From contig CAMNHT010000037.1 of NCBI GenBank assembly GCA_946539625.1, forward strand, positions 1 through 9,186: 9,186 nucleotides of DNA, in the 5' to 3' direction. The translations under genes and the position numbers were made by a program. The stretch comes from an uncultured Clostridia bacterium (lineage in GTDB: Bacteria; Bacillota_A; Clostridia; Christensenellales; CAG-138). Of this stretch, positions 1-5,807 are shown in pieces (position 1 is the first letter of the stretch; every line of letters begins with the position of its first letter). Below the pieces are notes generated by a model. That model did not search any database. It was not told where the DNA came from and was given only the letters and a program-made list of their open reading frames with translations.

Positions 1-1
1 G

Positions 2-376
2 CTGCAATGGCTCTTCTGGCGGGGCTTCGATCACGGCGAGGACCGCGCGGAATTCGAACGCGAGGAAACGGCTGTGCCGCGGGTGAGAAAGCATATGCGT
101 CGTGAATTGGGCATTGCGGCGGTTGACGGGACCGGCGAATACGCGGCGTTCTGCTGCCTGTGGTACGGCGAAAAGACGGACTACGCCTACGTCGAGCCGG
201 TCTGCACGGTTCCGCGGCACCGCGGAAAGGGGCTTGCGAAAGCACTGCTCCATGAAGCGCTGAATCGTGCAAAGGCACTCGGCGCAAAGAAAGCGTACGT
301 GATCTCGGACATGCCGTTCTATGAAACGCTCGGATTCCGGAAATCTCATCATTACACCTTTTACAGAAAAGCCTAA
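2..376 (+). CDS. GNAT family N-acetyltransferase (C-terminal part, start outside window)
   Basis: The frame is open to the left edge, so the first 124 visible residues are the tail of a longer protein. A GTG at 74 could be read as a start, but the in-frame text before it (WLFWRGFDHGED) looks like real protein, so I treat the gene as 5'-truncated by the window. The visible part carries the GNAT fold's acetyl-CoA pyrophosphate-binding motif A, RHRGKGLA, at 215-238, preceded by the beta-4 strand VEPVCTV. It is followed by the alpha-3 helix, then a beta-5/motif B stretch (AYVISDMPFYETLGF) with the 'FYETLGF' signature common at the end of GNAT proteins. The family moves an acetyl group from acetyl-CoA to an amine. 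The substrate cannot be told from this sequence. It probably acts in the cytoplasm. A terminator follows six bases after the stop, so it is the last gene of its transcript. Confidence 0.85.
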   Translation: MQWLFWRGFDHGEDRAEFEREETAVPRVRKHMRRELGIAAVDGTGEYAAFCCLWYGEKTDYAYVEPVCTVPRHRGKGLAKALLHEALNRAKALGAKKAYVISDMPFYETLGFRKSHHYTFYRKA

Positions 377-381
377 AATAA

Positions 382-411
382 CGGCTGCCGCGTTCGCGAC
401 AGCCGCTTTTG
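382..411 (+). terminator. Rho-independent terminator of the GNAT gene
   Basis: The arms CGGCTG (382-387) and CAGCCG (400-405) pair perfectly, and an inner CGCG (389-392) / CGCG (395-398) can extend the stem. A short T run follows (407-410). A-rich sequence just before the stem (TAAAATAA) would give a T run on the opposite strand, so it may also stop transcription arriving from the convergent gene at 525-1481. Confidence 0.75.
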
Positions 412-420
412 TAAAAAGAT

Positions 421-504
421 GTGTCATCCTGAGCGATAGCGAAGGATCTTACGCATCGACGCTGCGAAAGATTCTTCCGAGGCGGCGCCTCCTCGGGATG
501 ACAC
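421..504. repeat. Imperfect inverted-repeat element, GTCATCCTGAG type
   Basis: This non-coding element is made of two inverted copies of a unit that begins GTGTCATCCYGAG and ends GAAGRATCTT. The outer arms 421-433 and 492-504 pair over 13 positions with one T:G wobble (430/495). The inner arms 441-450 and 468-477 pair over 10 positions with one G:T wobble (445/473). CGCA (452-455) and TGCG (463-466) close the tip. The right half holds its own small hairpin, GAGGC/GCCTC (479-483, 487-491). It lies between convergent genes, just after a terminator. From memory, sequences beginning TGTCATCCTGAGCG recur as dispersed intergenic repeats in many bacterial genomes. I cannot count copies here, and no function is established that I can cite. 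Confidence 0.75.
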
Positions 505-524
505 CGTCGAGTGATTGAAAGAGT

Positions 525-1481
525 TTATTTATCCGGATCGAATTTCCGGATCGGCAGGTACTTATACACCTGCGCGATATAATCCTTGTAGCGCGGGTAT
601 TTTTTGGACGAGATCGATTCGCCGAGGGTCGAGCTTCCCATAAACAGGAGAATGAGAAGAAGCGGACCAATGACCGTCCAATGGAATATGCCGCACTGTG
701 CCGCGCCGGCGCCGATCGCGAAGAGATAGAGGGAGAGCCAGATCCCCTGTTCGCCGAGATAGTTCGGATGGCGCATCCGCGACCACGGACCGGTGGTGTT
801 GAAACCGAGGTCATACGGACGCGGAAGCGTTTCGAGCGAGCCGCCGTCTTTCAGCAGCTTCCTTTTTGTTTGATGGAAATTCCACTGATACTCATCGGAT
901 ACCGTTTCGAGCATGAGAAACCCGACGGCAAGCGCCGCGCCGACGATATCCCATACGCCAAACGGCGTTTTTGAGTCCATGCAGGCAAGCACGGGCAGCG
1001 TGATCGCGAGTACGAGCGTATTTTGATAAAAACTGATAAAGAAGAGATCGAACAGCGTCCAGAGGATCTTGTGCGAAAAGATCGGATTGCTCCGCACGAT
1101 CGACCAGCGGTAATCCTCTTCGCCGGTCCAGAATTTCAGCCGGTACGCGCCTTTTCTCGCAAAGTTGATTGTAAGCCGAACGCCCCAGACGGTGACGATC
1201 AGCGCATAAACGACGGTACGCAGATCCAGCCCGTTTCGGATCGCGACGATCCAGGCGTACACGATCGGCAGGATGCTCCAAAGCTTGTCCATCTGCGAAA
1301 AATTCTGCGAAAGCTCGCCGACGATAAAGCAGTACGCGACGGCACATCCGCACACGATCAGCAGGATCTTCAGCGTTGCGGCCTGTTCCGCGGTGAGCGC
1401 GGCGCGTCCCAATACGATACCCAAAACAAGCAGCGTCAGCACGACAACGACGGTCACGACCGTCCCGATCATTCGTTTCAT
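525..1481 (-). CDS. DUF1295 / steroid 5-alpha-reductase-like membrane protein
   Basis: This 318-residue multi-pass membrane protein has hydrophobic segments near residues 4-26, 37-57, 68-104, 140-165, 174-192 and 247-283. The best family marker is RHPNYLGE at 237-244, preceded by FNTTGPWSRM. SDEYQWNFHQTKR (195-207) and the tail ESISSKKYPRYKDYI (288-302) also fit DUF1295 (PF06966), a family related to steroid 5-alpha reductases and isoprenylcysteine methyltransferases. In related enzymes the C-terminal region binds the cofactor (NADPH or SAM). The bacterial substrate is generally unknown, and I do not assign one. Length is slightly above the usual 250-300 residues. The ATG at 1481 has an AAGGGG ribosome site five bases upstream and a well-placed promoter behind it. 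It is a single-gene unit, divergent from the MBOAT operon and convergent with the GNAT gene. Confidence 0.85.
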   Translation of the reverse strand: MKRMIGTVVTVVVVLTLLVLGIVLGRAALTAEQAATLKILLIVCGCAVAYCFIVGELSQNFSQMDKLWSILPIVYAWIVAIRNGLDLRTVVYALIVTVWGVRLTINFARKGAYRLKFWTGEEDYRWSIVRSNPIFSHKILWTLFDLFFISFYQNTLVLAITLPVLACMDSKTPFGVWDIVGAALAVGFLMLETVSDEYQWNFHQTKRKLLKDGGSLETLPRPYDLGFNTTGPWSRMRHPNYLGEQGIWLSLYLFAIGAGAAQCGIFHWTVIGPLLLILLFMGSSTLGESISSKKYPRYKDYIAQVYKYLPIRKFDPDK

Positions 1482-1513
1482 AGTTACCCCTTACCCTTTT
1501 GATTCCGCGTACT

Positions 1514-1542
1514 ATCATATACGAATCGCCGCGCGTTTTCAA
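1514..1542 (-). promoter_or_regulatory. Sigma-A-type promoter for the DUF1295 gene
   Basis: On the minus strand, TTGAAA (1542-1537) and TATGAT (1519-1514) are separated by exactly 17 bases. Transcription would begin near 1507, giving a leader of about 25 bases before the ATG at 1481. The boxes match the housekeeping consensus at 5 of 6 positions each. Prediction from sequence only. Confidence 0.7.
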
Positions 1543-1585
1543 CCGTCATTTTTCAGATGAGCCGGAGGAGGAAAAACCGGATTCA

Positions 1586-1614
1586 TTGACAACCACGGTA
1601 TAAAATGGTAGAAT
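1586..1614 (+). promoter_or_regulatory. Sigma-A-type promoter for the MBOAT-DHHW operon
   Basis: TTGACA (1586-1591, a perfect -35) and TAGAAT (1609-1614) are separated by 17 bases. Transcription would begin near 1621, leaving only about 24 bases of leader before the ATG at 1645. It lies back to back with the minus-strand promoter, with 43 bases between the two -35 boxes. Confidence 0.8.
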
Positions 1615-1644
1615 GACAGCAAATTCCGTTAGGTTTTCGACAGT

Positions 1645-3060
1645 ATGGTATTTTCTTCGCTGACGTTTCTATGCTTATTTCTGCCGTTGGTGATCGGGCT
1701 GCATACGCTGGTCAGGAACACGCGCGCCAGAAATGTGATCCTGCTCGTCGCTTCCCTGCTGTTCTATTCATGGGGCGAACCGGTCTGGATCATTGCCATG
1801 ATCCTTTCGACAGCCGTCAATTATGTATGCGCAAGAGTGATCGCCGACGCAAGATCGTCCGGCGGACGCAAAGCGGCGCTTGCCGTAGGCGTCATCATCA
1901 GCTTAAGCTCGCTGTTCTTTTTCAAGTATTCGGCGTTCCTTGTCAACAGTGCCGGCGCATTGTTCGGCAGCACGTTCCGCATGGCAGCACCGAAGCTTCC
2001 GATCGGCATTTCGTTCTACACGTTCCAGATCATCACGTATACGGTGGATGTTTACCGGGGCGACGCGCCTTTGCAGAAAAACCCGTTCCGGCTTCTTCTG
2101 TACGTTTCGCTGTTTCCGCAGCTCATTGCGGGACCGATCGTGCGCTACAAGGATGTGGCGGATGCGATCGAGGACCGTGAAGTCACGCTGCAGGGATTCG
2201 GTGAAGGCTTTTTCCGCTTTACGCTCGGGCTCGGGAAAAAGGTCCTGCTTGCAAATCTGTGCGGCGAGGTGCTTCAAACGCTTCCGACGGGTGCGGATAT
2301 GTCATTTCTTTCGGGATGGCTTGCCGCAGTCCTGTTTCTGCTACAGCTGTTCTTTGATTTTTCCGGATACTCCGAGATGGCGATCGGGCTCGGACGTATG
2401 CTCGGTTTCCGGTTCCTTGAAAATTTCGACGCACCGTTCATTTCAAAGAGCGTTTCCGAGTTCTGGCGCCGCTGGCATATCTCGCTCGGCGCATTCTTCC
2501 GTGAATATGTGTATATTCCGATGGGCGGCAACCGCGTCGGCATAGTGAGATGGATCTTCAATATGATCGTCGTCTGGGCGCTTACGGGCATCTGGCACGG
2601 CGCAAATTGGAACTTTCTGCTTTGGGGACTGTATTTCGGATTTTTCATCATCCTGGAACGGCTCGTTCTGAAACGGGTATTGGATAAAACGCCCGCTGTC
2701 ATCCGACGCTTTTTTGTGATCGTGATCGCGGTCGTCGGGTTCGTAATGTTCCGGAATGAATCGTTTGCCGAGATCGGCGCGCAATTGAAGGCGATGTTTG
2801 CTCCGTGGTCGGTGCCGATCTCCGATCCCCATGCGATCTACGCGCTGAAAAGCAATCTTTTGCTGCTTTTCGCATGCGTCGTCTGCTCGCTGCCGCTCAG
2901 AAAGCAGACGGTAAAAAAGTTCAAGGAACGCCGCAAAAAAGGGAAAAAGAACGTGCTTCGCCCCTACCTAAAAGGCGTGCTTGCACTGTCGATTCTTGTT
3001 CTGTCCGTGATGTTCCTCGTGGGGCAGAGCTTTAACCCGTTTTTGTATTTCCGATTCTGA
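1645..3060 (+). CDS. MBOAT family membrane-bound O-acyltransferase (AlgI/DltB-like)
   Basis: This 471-residue polytopic membrane protein is of the alginate O-acetylase AlgI / DltB type. The start MVFSSLTFLCLFLP is the characteristic N-terminus of these bacterial MBOATs, which supports the ATG at 1645. The ribosome site is weak: an AGG 11 bases upstream. Family marks in order are FYSWGEP (40-46), LPIGISFYTFQ (118-128), LFPQLIAGPIVRY (156-168), FFDFSGYSEMAIGLGRMLGF (236-255), EFWRRWHISLGAFFREYVYIP (272-292, here shown only as its ends and centre WRRWHISL) and TGIWHGANWNFLLWGLY (314-330). His318 in WHGA is the expected catalytic histidine. In the known family the protein takes an acyl, usually acetyl, group from a cytoplasmic donor and passes it outward for attachment to an extracellular polymer. 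The DHHW protein 12 bases downstream is the usual partner. Which polymer is modified is not visible. Confidence 0.93.
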   Translation: MVFSSLTFLCLFLPLVIGLHTLVRNTRARNVILLVASLLFYSWGEPVWIIAMILSTAVNYVCARVIADARSSGGRKAALAVGVIISLSSLFFFKYSAFLVNSAGALFGSTFRMAAPKLPIGISFYTFQIITYTVDVYRGDAPLQKNPFRLLLYVSLFPQLIAGPIVRYKDVADAIEDREVTLQGFGEGFFRFTLGLGKKVLLANLCGEVLQTLPTGADMSFLSGWLAAVLFLLQLFFDFSGYSEMAIGLGRMLGFRFLENFDAPFISKSVSEFWRRWHISLGAFFREYVYIPMGGNRVGIVRWIFNMIVVWALTGIWHGANWNFLLWGLYFGFFIILERLVLKRVLDKTPAVIRRFFVIVIAVVGFVMFRNESFAEIGAQLKAMFAPWSVPISDPHAIYALKSNLLLLFACVVCSLPLRKQTVKKFKERRKKGKKNVLRPYLKGVLALSILVLSVMFLVGQSFNPFLYFRF

Positions 3061-3072
3061 AAGGAGGGCAAC

Positions 3073-4497
3073 ATGCGAAAGTACGTTTTACCCGCAGCGG
3101 CACTGCTTGCGCTGCTGCTGCTCCTTGCGGTCGGATTGTATGAGCTGATCCTTGTTCCGAACGGTCAGGCTTTCTCCGAAACGGAGAACAGAATGCTTGC
3201 CGAACGTCCGGCGCCCGGCGTGTCGTCTTATTTCAACGGATCGTTCGCCGACGGTCTGGAGCGTTTTCTTTCCGATCGCTTTCCGGTGCGCGCAGGGATC
3301 ATCCGCGCGACACAGAATCTCAGACAGGTTGGAAGCATCGCCTCATGGGAGGACTATGTGAAGGTTGCCGAAAACAATGTAGCCGATATGCAGTATCATG
3401 AGGAGATTCCGGAGGATGCGGCGATCGTTACGCCGCGTCCGACCCGCACGCCTGTTCCGACGGACACACCCGCACCGGAGACGGTTTCGCCTACAGTCGA
3501 CGCAGCCGAACCGCAGACGCCGGAGCCGACGCCAACGCCGGAACCGACGCCGACGCCCCGCCCCACAAAACCGCCTGTCGATATTTCCGATTATCCGTCG
3601 GAATTGAAATGCAGGCTGGTTTGCGGGGAAGGTACTTCTGTGATCTACAAGGCAGAGCGATACCGCCTTCAGAAGATCGCCGCGCTGCTTGACGCATATG
3701 CTTCGCTGCTGCCGGAGGATGGTGTGCTGACATATACGATCGTTCCGTTCAGCGCGCGGGCGTATCAGCTTCTGACGTATCGGGACCCGCAGGGCTTCAC
3801 GTCGGAGATCGAGCCGTTCATCCATGCGATAACCGCGGATAACGTGACTGCGTTCTGTACGCTCCAGCTTCTGCAGGAGCCGCTGATCCGGGGCGAGTAT
3901 GTCTTCTTCCGTTCCGATATGCATTGGACGCCGTACGGTGCGTATCTGGTGGTATCGAAGATGATGGAGGAAGCAGGCGAGACACTTCCGCCCTATGACG
4001 CTTTCCCGAAGGAACAGGAATACCCGTTCCTCGGGACGATCTATCGCGACAGCCCGACGAATCAGATGAAGAACAATCCCGATACGCTGGATATTTTGAC
4101 GCCGACGCATCCCGTTCGCGTGCAGCGTTTTGAAGCGCCTGATACATGGAAAGAGATCCCGTTCATCAACAGGGACGCGAACGACAGAGATCGGTATACC
4201 GTGTATCTCGGCGTTCCGGGCAATCTGACGCTGATCGAACGTACGGACGTCGAAGGCGAACCGAAGAAGACCTGTCTGGTCGTTACGGATTCCTACGGCC
4301 TGTGCACTGCGCCGTTTTTCGCGGAGGCGTACGATCGCGTGCTTCTGTATGACCCGCGGTTTTATACGAAGGAGCAGCTCGGTTCCGTATCGGACCTTGT
4401 TGAGAAATACGACATTGCGGATATCTATGTGATCGTCGGGGATTCGCATGCGTTAAGAAGCGATGACTATCTCTCATACTGCAACAATCAATTCTGA
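3073..4497 (+). CDS. DHHW/AlgJ-like SGNH-fold protein, putative extracellular O-acyl transfer partner of MBOAT
   Basis: This 474-residue protein has one N-terminal hydrophobic segment (4-24), so it is probably anchored in the membrane with its body outside. Residues 34-74 (FSETENRMLAERP through DRFPVR) are the typical DHHW-family N-terminal region. A Pro/Thr/Glu-rich linker follows (120-167), then a C-terminal SGNH-like domain. The expected catalytic residues of the AlgJ/AlgX type are present: Asp282 and His284 in SDMHW (the family's DHHW motif, with Met in the variable place) and Ser407 in VVTDSYG. The triad role is inferred from family knowledge. DDYLSYC lies near the C-terminus. It most likely completes acyl transfer to a surface polysaccharide. 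A perfect AAGGAGG (3061-3067) lies directly after the MBOAT stop, so the two genes are co-transcribed and probably translationally coupled. A hairpin terminator follows. Confidence 0.88.
   Translation: MRKYVLPAAALLALLLLLAVGLYELILVPNGQAFSETENRMLAERPAPGVSSYFNGSFADGLERFLSDRFPVRAGIIRATQNLRQVGSIASWEDYVKVAENNVADMQYHEEIPEDAAIVTPRPTRTPVPTDTPAPETVSPTVDAAEPQTPEPTPTPEPTPTPRPTKPPVDISDYPSELKCRLVCGEGTSVIYKAERYRLQKIAALLDAYASLLPEDGVLTYTIVPFSARAYQLLTYRDPQGFTSEIEPFIHAITADNVTAFCTLQLLQEPLIRGEYVFFRSDMHWTPYGAYLVVSKMMEEAGETLPPYDAFPKEQEYPFLGTIYRDSPTNQMKNNPDTLDILTPTHPVRVQRFEAPDTWKEIPFINRDANDRDRYTVYLGVPGNLTLIERTDVEGEPKKTCLVVTDSYGLCTAPFFAEAYDRVLLYDPRFYTKEQLGSVSDLVEKYDIADIYVIVGDSHALRSDDYLSYCNNQF
3430..3573 (+). repeat. 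Pro/Thr-rich low-complexity linker inside the DHHW gene
   Basis: Residues 120-167 of the DHHW protein are dominated by Pro, Thr and Glu. They include a direct repeat of the hexapeptide EPTPTP (residues 151-162, bases 3523-3558), coded by near-identical CCG/ACG codons. Such stretches in exported Gram-positive proteins act as extended wall-spanning spacers and can be O-glycosylated. Here it would set the SGNH domain away from the membrane anchor. The tandem codons could change length by slippage. Confidence 0.8.
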
Positions 4498-4507
4498 TCG
4501 GAAACCA

Positions 4508-4538
4508 AAACAGCGGAGGCATTCGGCTTCCGCTGTTT
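4508..4538 (+). terminator. Hairpin terminator after the MBOAT-DHHW operon
   Basis: A 13-pair stem joins 4508-4520 (AAACAGCGGAGGC) to 4526-4538, with one G:T wobble and a five-base loop, starting 11 bases after the stop codon. The T run is short (TGTTTCAATT), so termination may be incomplete. Confidence 0.65.
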
Positions 4539-4577
4539 CAATTGCATGATAAACATCTGCACGAGTTTGAATTGAAA

Positions 4578-4590
4578 CATGATTATCATG
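4578..4590. promoter_or_regulatory. 13-base palindrome CATGATTATCATG, candidate repressor site
   Basis: CATGAT and ATCATG flank a single central T, a perfect palindrome. Its inner 11 bases, ATGATTATCAT, match the centre of the classical Fur-box consensus GATAATGATTATCATTATC, and 14 of 19 positions match overall. It ends 23 bases upstream of the predicted sbcD -35. The flanking hexamers are poor, and no Fur-regulated type of gene is adjacent, so this is only a candidate. Confidence 0.3.
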
Positions 4591-4613
4591 ATTGATTCGT
4601 CCGGCAAATTGAT

Positions 4614-4642
4614 TTACTTGGCGGCTGTTTTTATGGTAAAAT
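4614..4642 (+). promoter_or_regulatory. Probable extended -10 promoter of sbcDC
   Basis: TAAAAT (4637-4642) is preceded by TGG, an extended -10 motif. A weak -35, TTACTT (4614-4619), lies 17 bases upstream. Transcription would begin near 4649, leaving a leader of about 22 bases that contains the ribosome site. Confidence 0.55.
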
Positions 4643-4659
4643 ATCAATATTGACGAAGC

Positions 4660-4666
4660 AAGGAGG
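4660..4666 (+). promoter_or_regulatory. Ribosome binding site that fixes the sbcD start
   Basis: AAGGAGG lies four bases before the ATG at 4671. It shows that the in-frame TTG at 4650, which would add seven residues, is not the start. Confidence 0.85.
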
Positions 4667-4670
4667 CAAT

Positions 4671-5807
4671 ATGATACTTCTGCACACATCCGACTGGCAT
4701 CTCGGTGCGATCGACTGCGAACGGTCGCTTCTTGCGGATCAGGAATTCTTCATAGACGAGATCTGCCGTATCATTGAACGGGAGAGAGTCGACGCGGTCC
4801 TGATCGCGGGCGACGTATACGACCGATCGGTGGCGTCCGCGGAGGCGATCAGACTCTACGACGCCGCCATGACGCGTATCTGCAAAACATTGGGCGTGCC
4901 GGTGTTGATCATCGCCGGAAACCACGACAGCGCAGAACGGCTGGCAAGCTGCAGCGAATTGCTGAAGGCAGTCGGCCTGCACATCGCGGGAGCGCTTACG
5001 AAAACGCCTGCGGCGGTGCCGTTTGATGACGCCGAGGTTTTTCTGCTGCCCTGGATCACGGAGGCGAAGGTAAAGAGCATCTATCCGGAAGAGAAGGACC
5101 GGATCGAAAGCATCGAGGACGCGTATCGTGTCGTTCTGGATCACTGCCGCGCGGCGTTCACGCCCGGCAAAAAGCACATACTGACGGCGCACGCGTTTAT
5201 TACGAACGCAGAGACGTCGTCGAGCGACCGCGCCGCGGAGATCGGTTTTGCCATGCAGGTCCCGGCAAGCGTGTTCGACGGGTTCGACTACGTTGCGCTC
5301 GGTCATATCCACAAGCCGCAGGATGTTTCGGACACAATCCGATATTCGGGAACGCCGATGCCGTTTTCGTTCGGCAGGGAGGAGACGCAGGAGAAGAGCG
5401 TGACGCTGATCGACACGCGGACCATGGAGCGTCGGATCGTGCCGCTGCCGCTTCTGCACTGCCGCACGACGATCACGGGAACGCTCGAGGAGGTGCTGCA
5501 TCCGATATGCGCGGACGAAGTGAAAAACGGCTATGTGCGCGTCGTCGTGACGGACAGCTTTATCGGGCTTGAAACACTGTCCGTGCTGCGGCAGATATAT
5601 CCGAACCTTTTGGACGCGTGCGGAAAGACCTTTGAAAACGAATCGGCGTCCGTGACGATGACGATACAGGAGCTGGAGCAGCTTGGGAACAATCCCGTCG
5701 AGGTGTTCCGCTTCTTCAGCGAAGAGGAGCTTGGCGTGTCTCCGGACGAACGACTGATCGGGCTGTTTCGAAAAGCGATGGAGTCCGTCGGGGAGGTGGA
5801 ACTATGA
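4671..5807 (+). CDS. sbcD: Exonuclease subunit SbcD (Mre11-type metallophosphoesterase)
   Basis: This 378-residue protein is the nuclease subunit of the SbcCD complex. The complex trims DNA ends and opens hairpins and protein-blocked ends in an ATP-controlled, manganese-dependent way in the cytoplasm. The metal-binding motifs of the calcineurin-like phosphoesterase fold are all present: SDWHLG (Asp8, His10), AGDVYDR (Asp48), GNHDS (Asn84, His85), LTAHAF (His174) and GHIHKP (His212, His214). YSGTPMPFSFG (225-235) is the usual end of the nuclease core. Residues from about 260 form the capping domain and the region that contacts SbcC. The ATG at 4671 gives the canonical MILLHTSDWHLG start. The stop overlaps the sbcC start (ATGA), which points to coupled translation. 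Length is close to the family norm of about 370-400 residues. Confidence 0.96.
   Translation: MILLHTSDWHLGAIDCERSLLADQEFFIDEICRIIERERVDAVLIAGDVYDRSVASAEAIRLYDAAMTRICKTLGVPVLIIAGNHDSAERLASCSELLKAVGLHIAGALTKTPAAVPFDDAEVFLLPWITEAKVKSIYPEEKDRIESIEDAYRVVLDHCRAAFTPGKKHILTAHAFITNAETSSSDRAAEIGFAMQVPASVFDGFDYVALGHIHKPQDVSDTIRYSGTPMPFSFGREETQEKSVTLIDTRTMERRIVPLPLLHCRTTITGTLEEVLHPICADEVKNGYVRVVVTDSFIGLETLSVLRQIYPNLLDACGKTFENESASVTMTIQELEQLGNNPVEVFRFFSEEELGVSPDERLIGLFRKAMESVGEVEL

Noticed and set aside
321..518. 65-codon plus-strand frame running through the terminator and the repeat
   Set aside because: It begins inside the GNAT gene in another frame and reads across a terminator and an inverted repeat, with no ribosome site.
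892..1542. Second minus-strand frame overlapping the DUF1295 gene
   Set aside because: It is Arg-rich and offset from the membrane-protein frame, which has transmembrane segments and RHPNYLGE.
1561..1580. GGAGGAGG at about 1564-1571 as a ribosome site for a small gene
   Set aside because: No start codon follows at a usable distance, and it lies upstream of the -35 box of the MBOAT promoter, so it would not be in that transcript.
3430..3573. Tandem CCG/ACG repeats as a possible CRISPR or mobile repeat
   Set aside because: They are in-frame codons for a Pro/Thr linker, with no spacers and no repeat units of CRISPR length.
3343..4449. Long minus-strand open frame (368 codons) opposite the DHHW gene
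   Set aside because: Its translation is Arg- and His-rich with no family resemblance. It is a by-product of GC-rich codon use in the real gene, which has clear motifs and a ribosome site.
4650..4670. TTG at 4650 as an upstream start of sbcD
   Set aside because: AAGGAGG at 4660-4666 lies inside that extension and serves the ATG at 4671, which yields the canonical SbcD N-terminus.
4539..4670. LexA-type SOS box upstream of sbcD
   Set aside because: No GAAC-N4-GTTC or CGAAC-type dyad is present; the only strong palindrome is Fur-like instead.
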